64,000 bases of DNA from Polaromonas sp. JS666. GTDB taxonomy: Bacteria; Pseudomonadota; Gammaproteobacteria; Burkholderiales; Burkholderiaceae_C. Under the pieces are notes generated by a model. That model saw nothing but the letters and a program-made list of their open reading frames with translations. It did no database searches and was not told the origin of the DNA. Below, piece by piece: positions 63,661 to 64,000 of this stretch (position 1 is the first letter of the stretch; every line of letters begins with the position of its first letter). Both the position numbers and the translations under genes were made by a program. The DNA lies in the NCBI RefSeq assembly GCF_000013865.1, contig NC_007948.1, forward strand, positions 3,286,001 through 3,350,000, read 5' to 3'.

Positions 63661-64000
63661 CAAATATCAATCTCCACGGCATCGCCGTGCAACTCCATCA
63701 GTTCGCGCCGCGCCGCAGCCTCGCCTTTACCCATCAGCTTGGTGATCAGGCTCTCGGTTTGCAGAAAATCAAAGTTGCCCAACTGCACGGGCAATAGGCG
63801 CCGGGTGTCCGGGTTGAGCGTGGTTTCCCACAACTGTTCCGCACTCATTTCGCCCAGCCCCTTGAAGCGGCTGATGCTCCAGGCGTTCTCTCGCACGCCG
63901 TCCTTGCGCAACTTGTCCAATATGGCGGTCAATTCACCTTCGTCCAGGGCATACACCTTGGACGCCGGCTTCTTGCCGCGGGCCGGCGCATCCACCCGAA
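63660..64000 (-). CDS. parE: DNA topoisomerase IV subunit B, C-terminal end
   Basis: Last 113 residues of ParE; the gene continues past the window end. The visible part SRFKGLGEMSAEQLWETTLN (TOPRIM/C-terminal region) and PDTRRLLPVQ, then ELMELHGDAVEIDI at the end, are diagnostic of GyrB/ParE. The internal GTG near 63995 is not a start; the frame stays open to base 64000. Its stop TGA overlaps the ATG of the lytic transglycosylase gene by one base. With parC downstream it encodes topoisomerase IV, so ParE rather than GyrB. Confidence 0.93.
   Translation of the reverse strand, partial: RVDAPARGKKPASKVYALDEGELTAILDKLRKDGVRENAWSISRFKGLGEMSAEQLWETTLNPDTRRLLPVQLGNFDFLQTESLITKLMGKGEAAARRELMELHGDAVEIDI

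Overview
The window is high-GC, gene-dense bacterial chromosome. I read it as a beta-proteobacterium of the order Burkholderiales, most likely Comamonadaceae (Polaromonas, Rhodoferax or Variovorax type). This is inference from three things: two intact Bug-type (tripartite tricarboxylate) binding receptors plus a remnant of a third, a 16-stranded general porin, and dispersed repeats that look like those of this family. No tRNA, rRNA or CRISPR array was seen.

Layout. 1-8.3 kb (+): a CoA-dependent aromatic acid module (3' end of feruloyl-CoA synthetase, thiolase, SDR dehydrogenase, hotdog thioesterase, Bug receptor, porin, acyl-CoA dehydrogenase, MarR regulator), probably a beta-oxidative route for hydroxycinnamates. 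8.5-12.1 kb: an HxlR-like regulator, then a NicX/aminopeptidase-T-like enzyme and Bug receptor divergent from an FCD-type GntR regulator, with two near-identical palindromic operators between them. 12.4-16.6 kb: grpE-dnaK-dnaJ with a good sigma-32 promoter. 16.7-23.9 kb: lipoprotein GlpQ, class III alcohol dehydrogenase, an EptA-type phosphoethanolamine transferase behind a near-perfect PmrA box, a cystine-type ABC binding protein and permease separated by a terminator, an L,D-transpeptidase and a GNAT enzyme. 24-27 kb: a PA0069-type radical SAM gene, and an IS1595-family element inserted in the middle of a LexA (SOS) box, with 8-bp target duplication. 27.2-33.2 kb (-): acyltransferase, nitronate monooxygenase, acyl-CoA dehydrogenase and etfBA. 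33.3-35.7 kb: MscS channel and class II HDAC-like deacetylase.

35.7-41.5 kb (+): MoxR ATPase, DUF58, a ~520-bp giant imperfect inverted repeat, TgpA-like membrane transglutaminase, MltB. 41.5-45.1 kb: DedA protein flanked by repeats, a stand-alone cyclic-nucleotide-binding domain protein, cytochrome b561 and two YceI proteins. 45.2-59.5 kb: the most unusual part, two head-to-head gene sets around comEC. The minus set is comEC, circularly permuted ATP-grasp, alpha-E, transglutaminase-like. The plus set is transglutaminase-DUF2126 fusion, ATP-grasp/alpha-E fusion, transglutaminase-like. Together they look like a duplicated peptide ligase/peptidase system of unknown product. 59.7-64 kb: RidA, then (-) parE (cut by the window end), a lytic transglycosylase and parC.

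Several dispersed repeat families run through the window: a 17-bp GCTAT-N7-(A)TAGC palindrome (five copies, one inside a coding sequence), an 84-bp unit (three tandem copies plus partial ones), a CAGGTCTTGC-N-TTGCAAC motif around dedA, and other inverted repeats.
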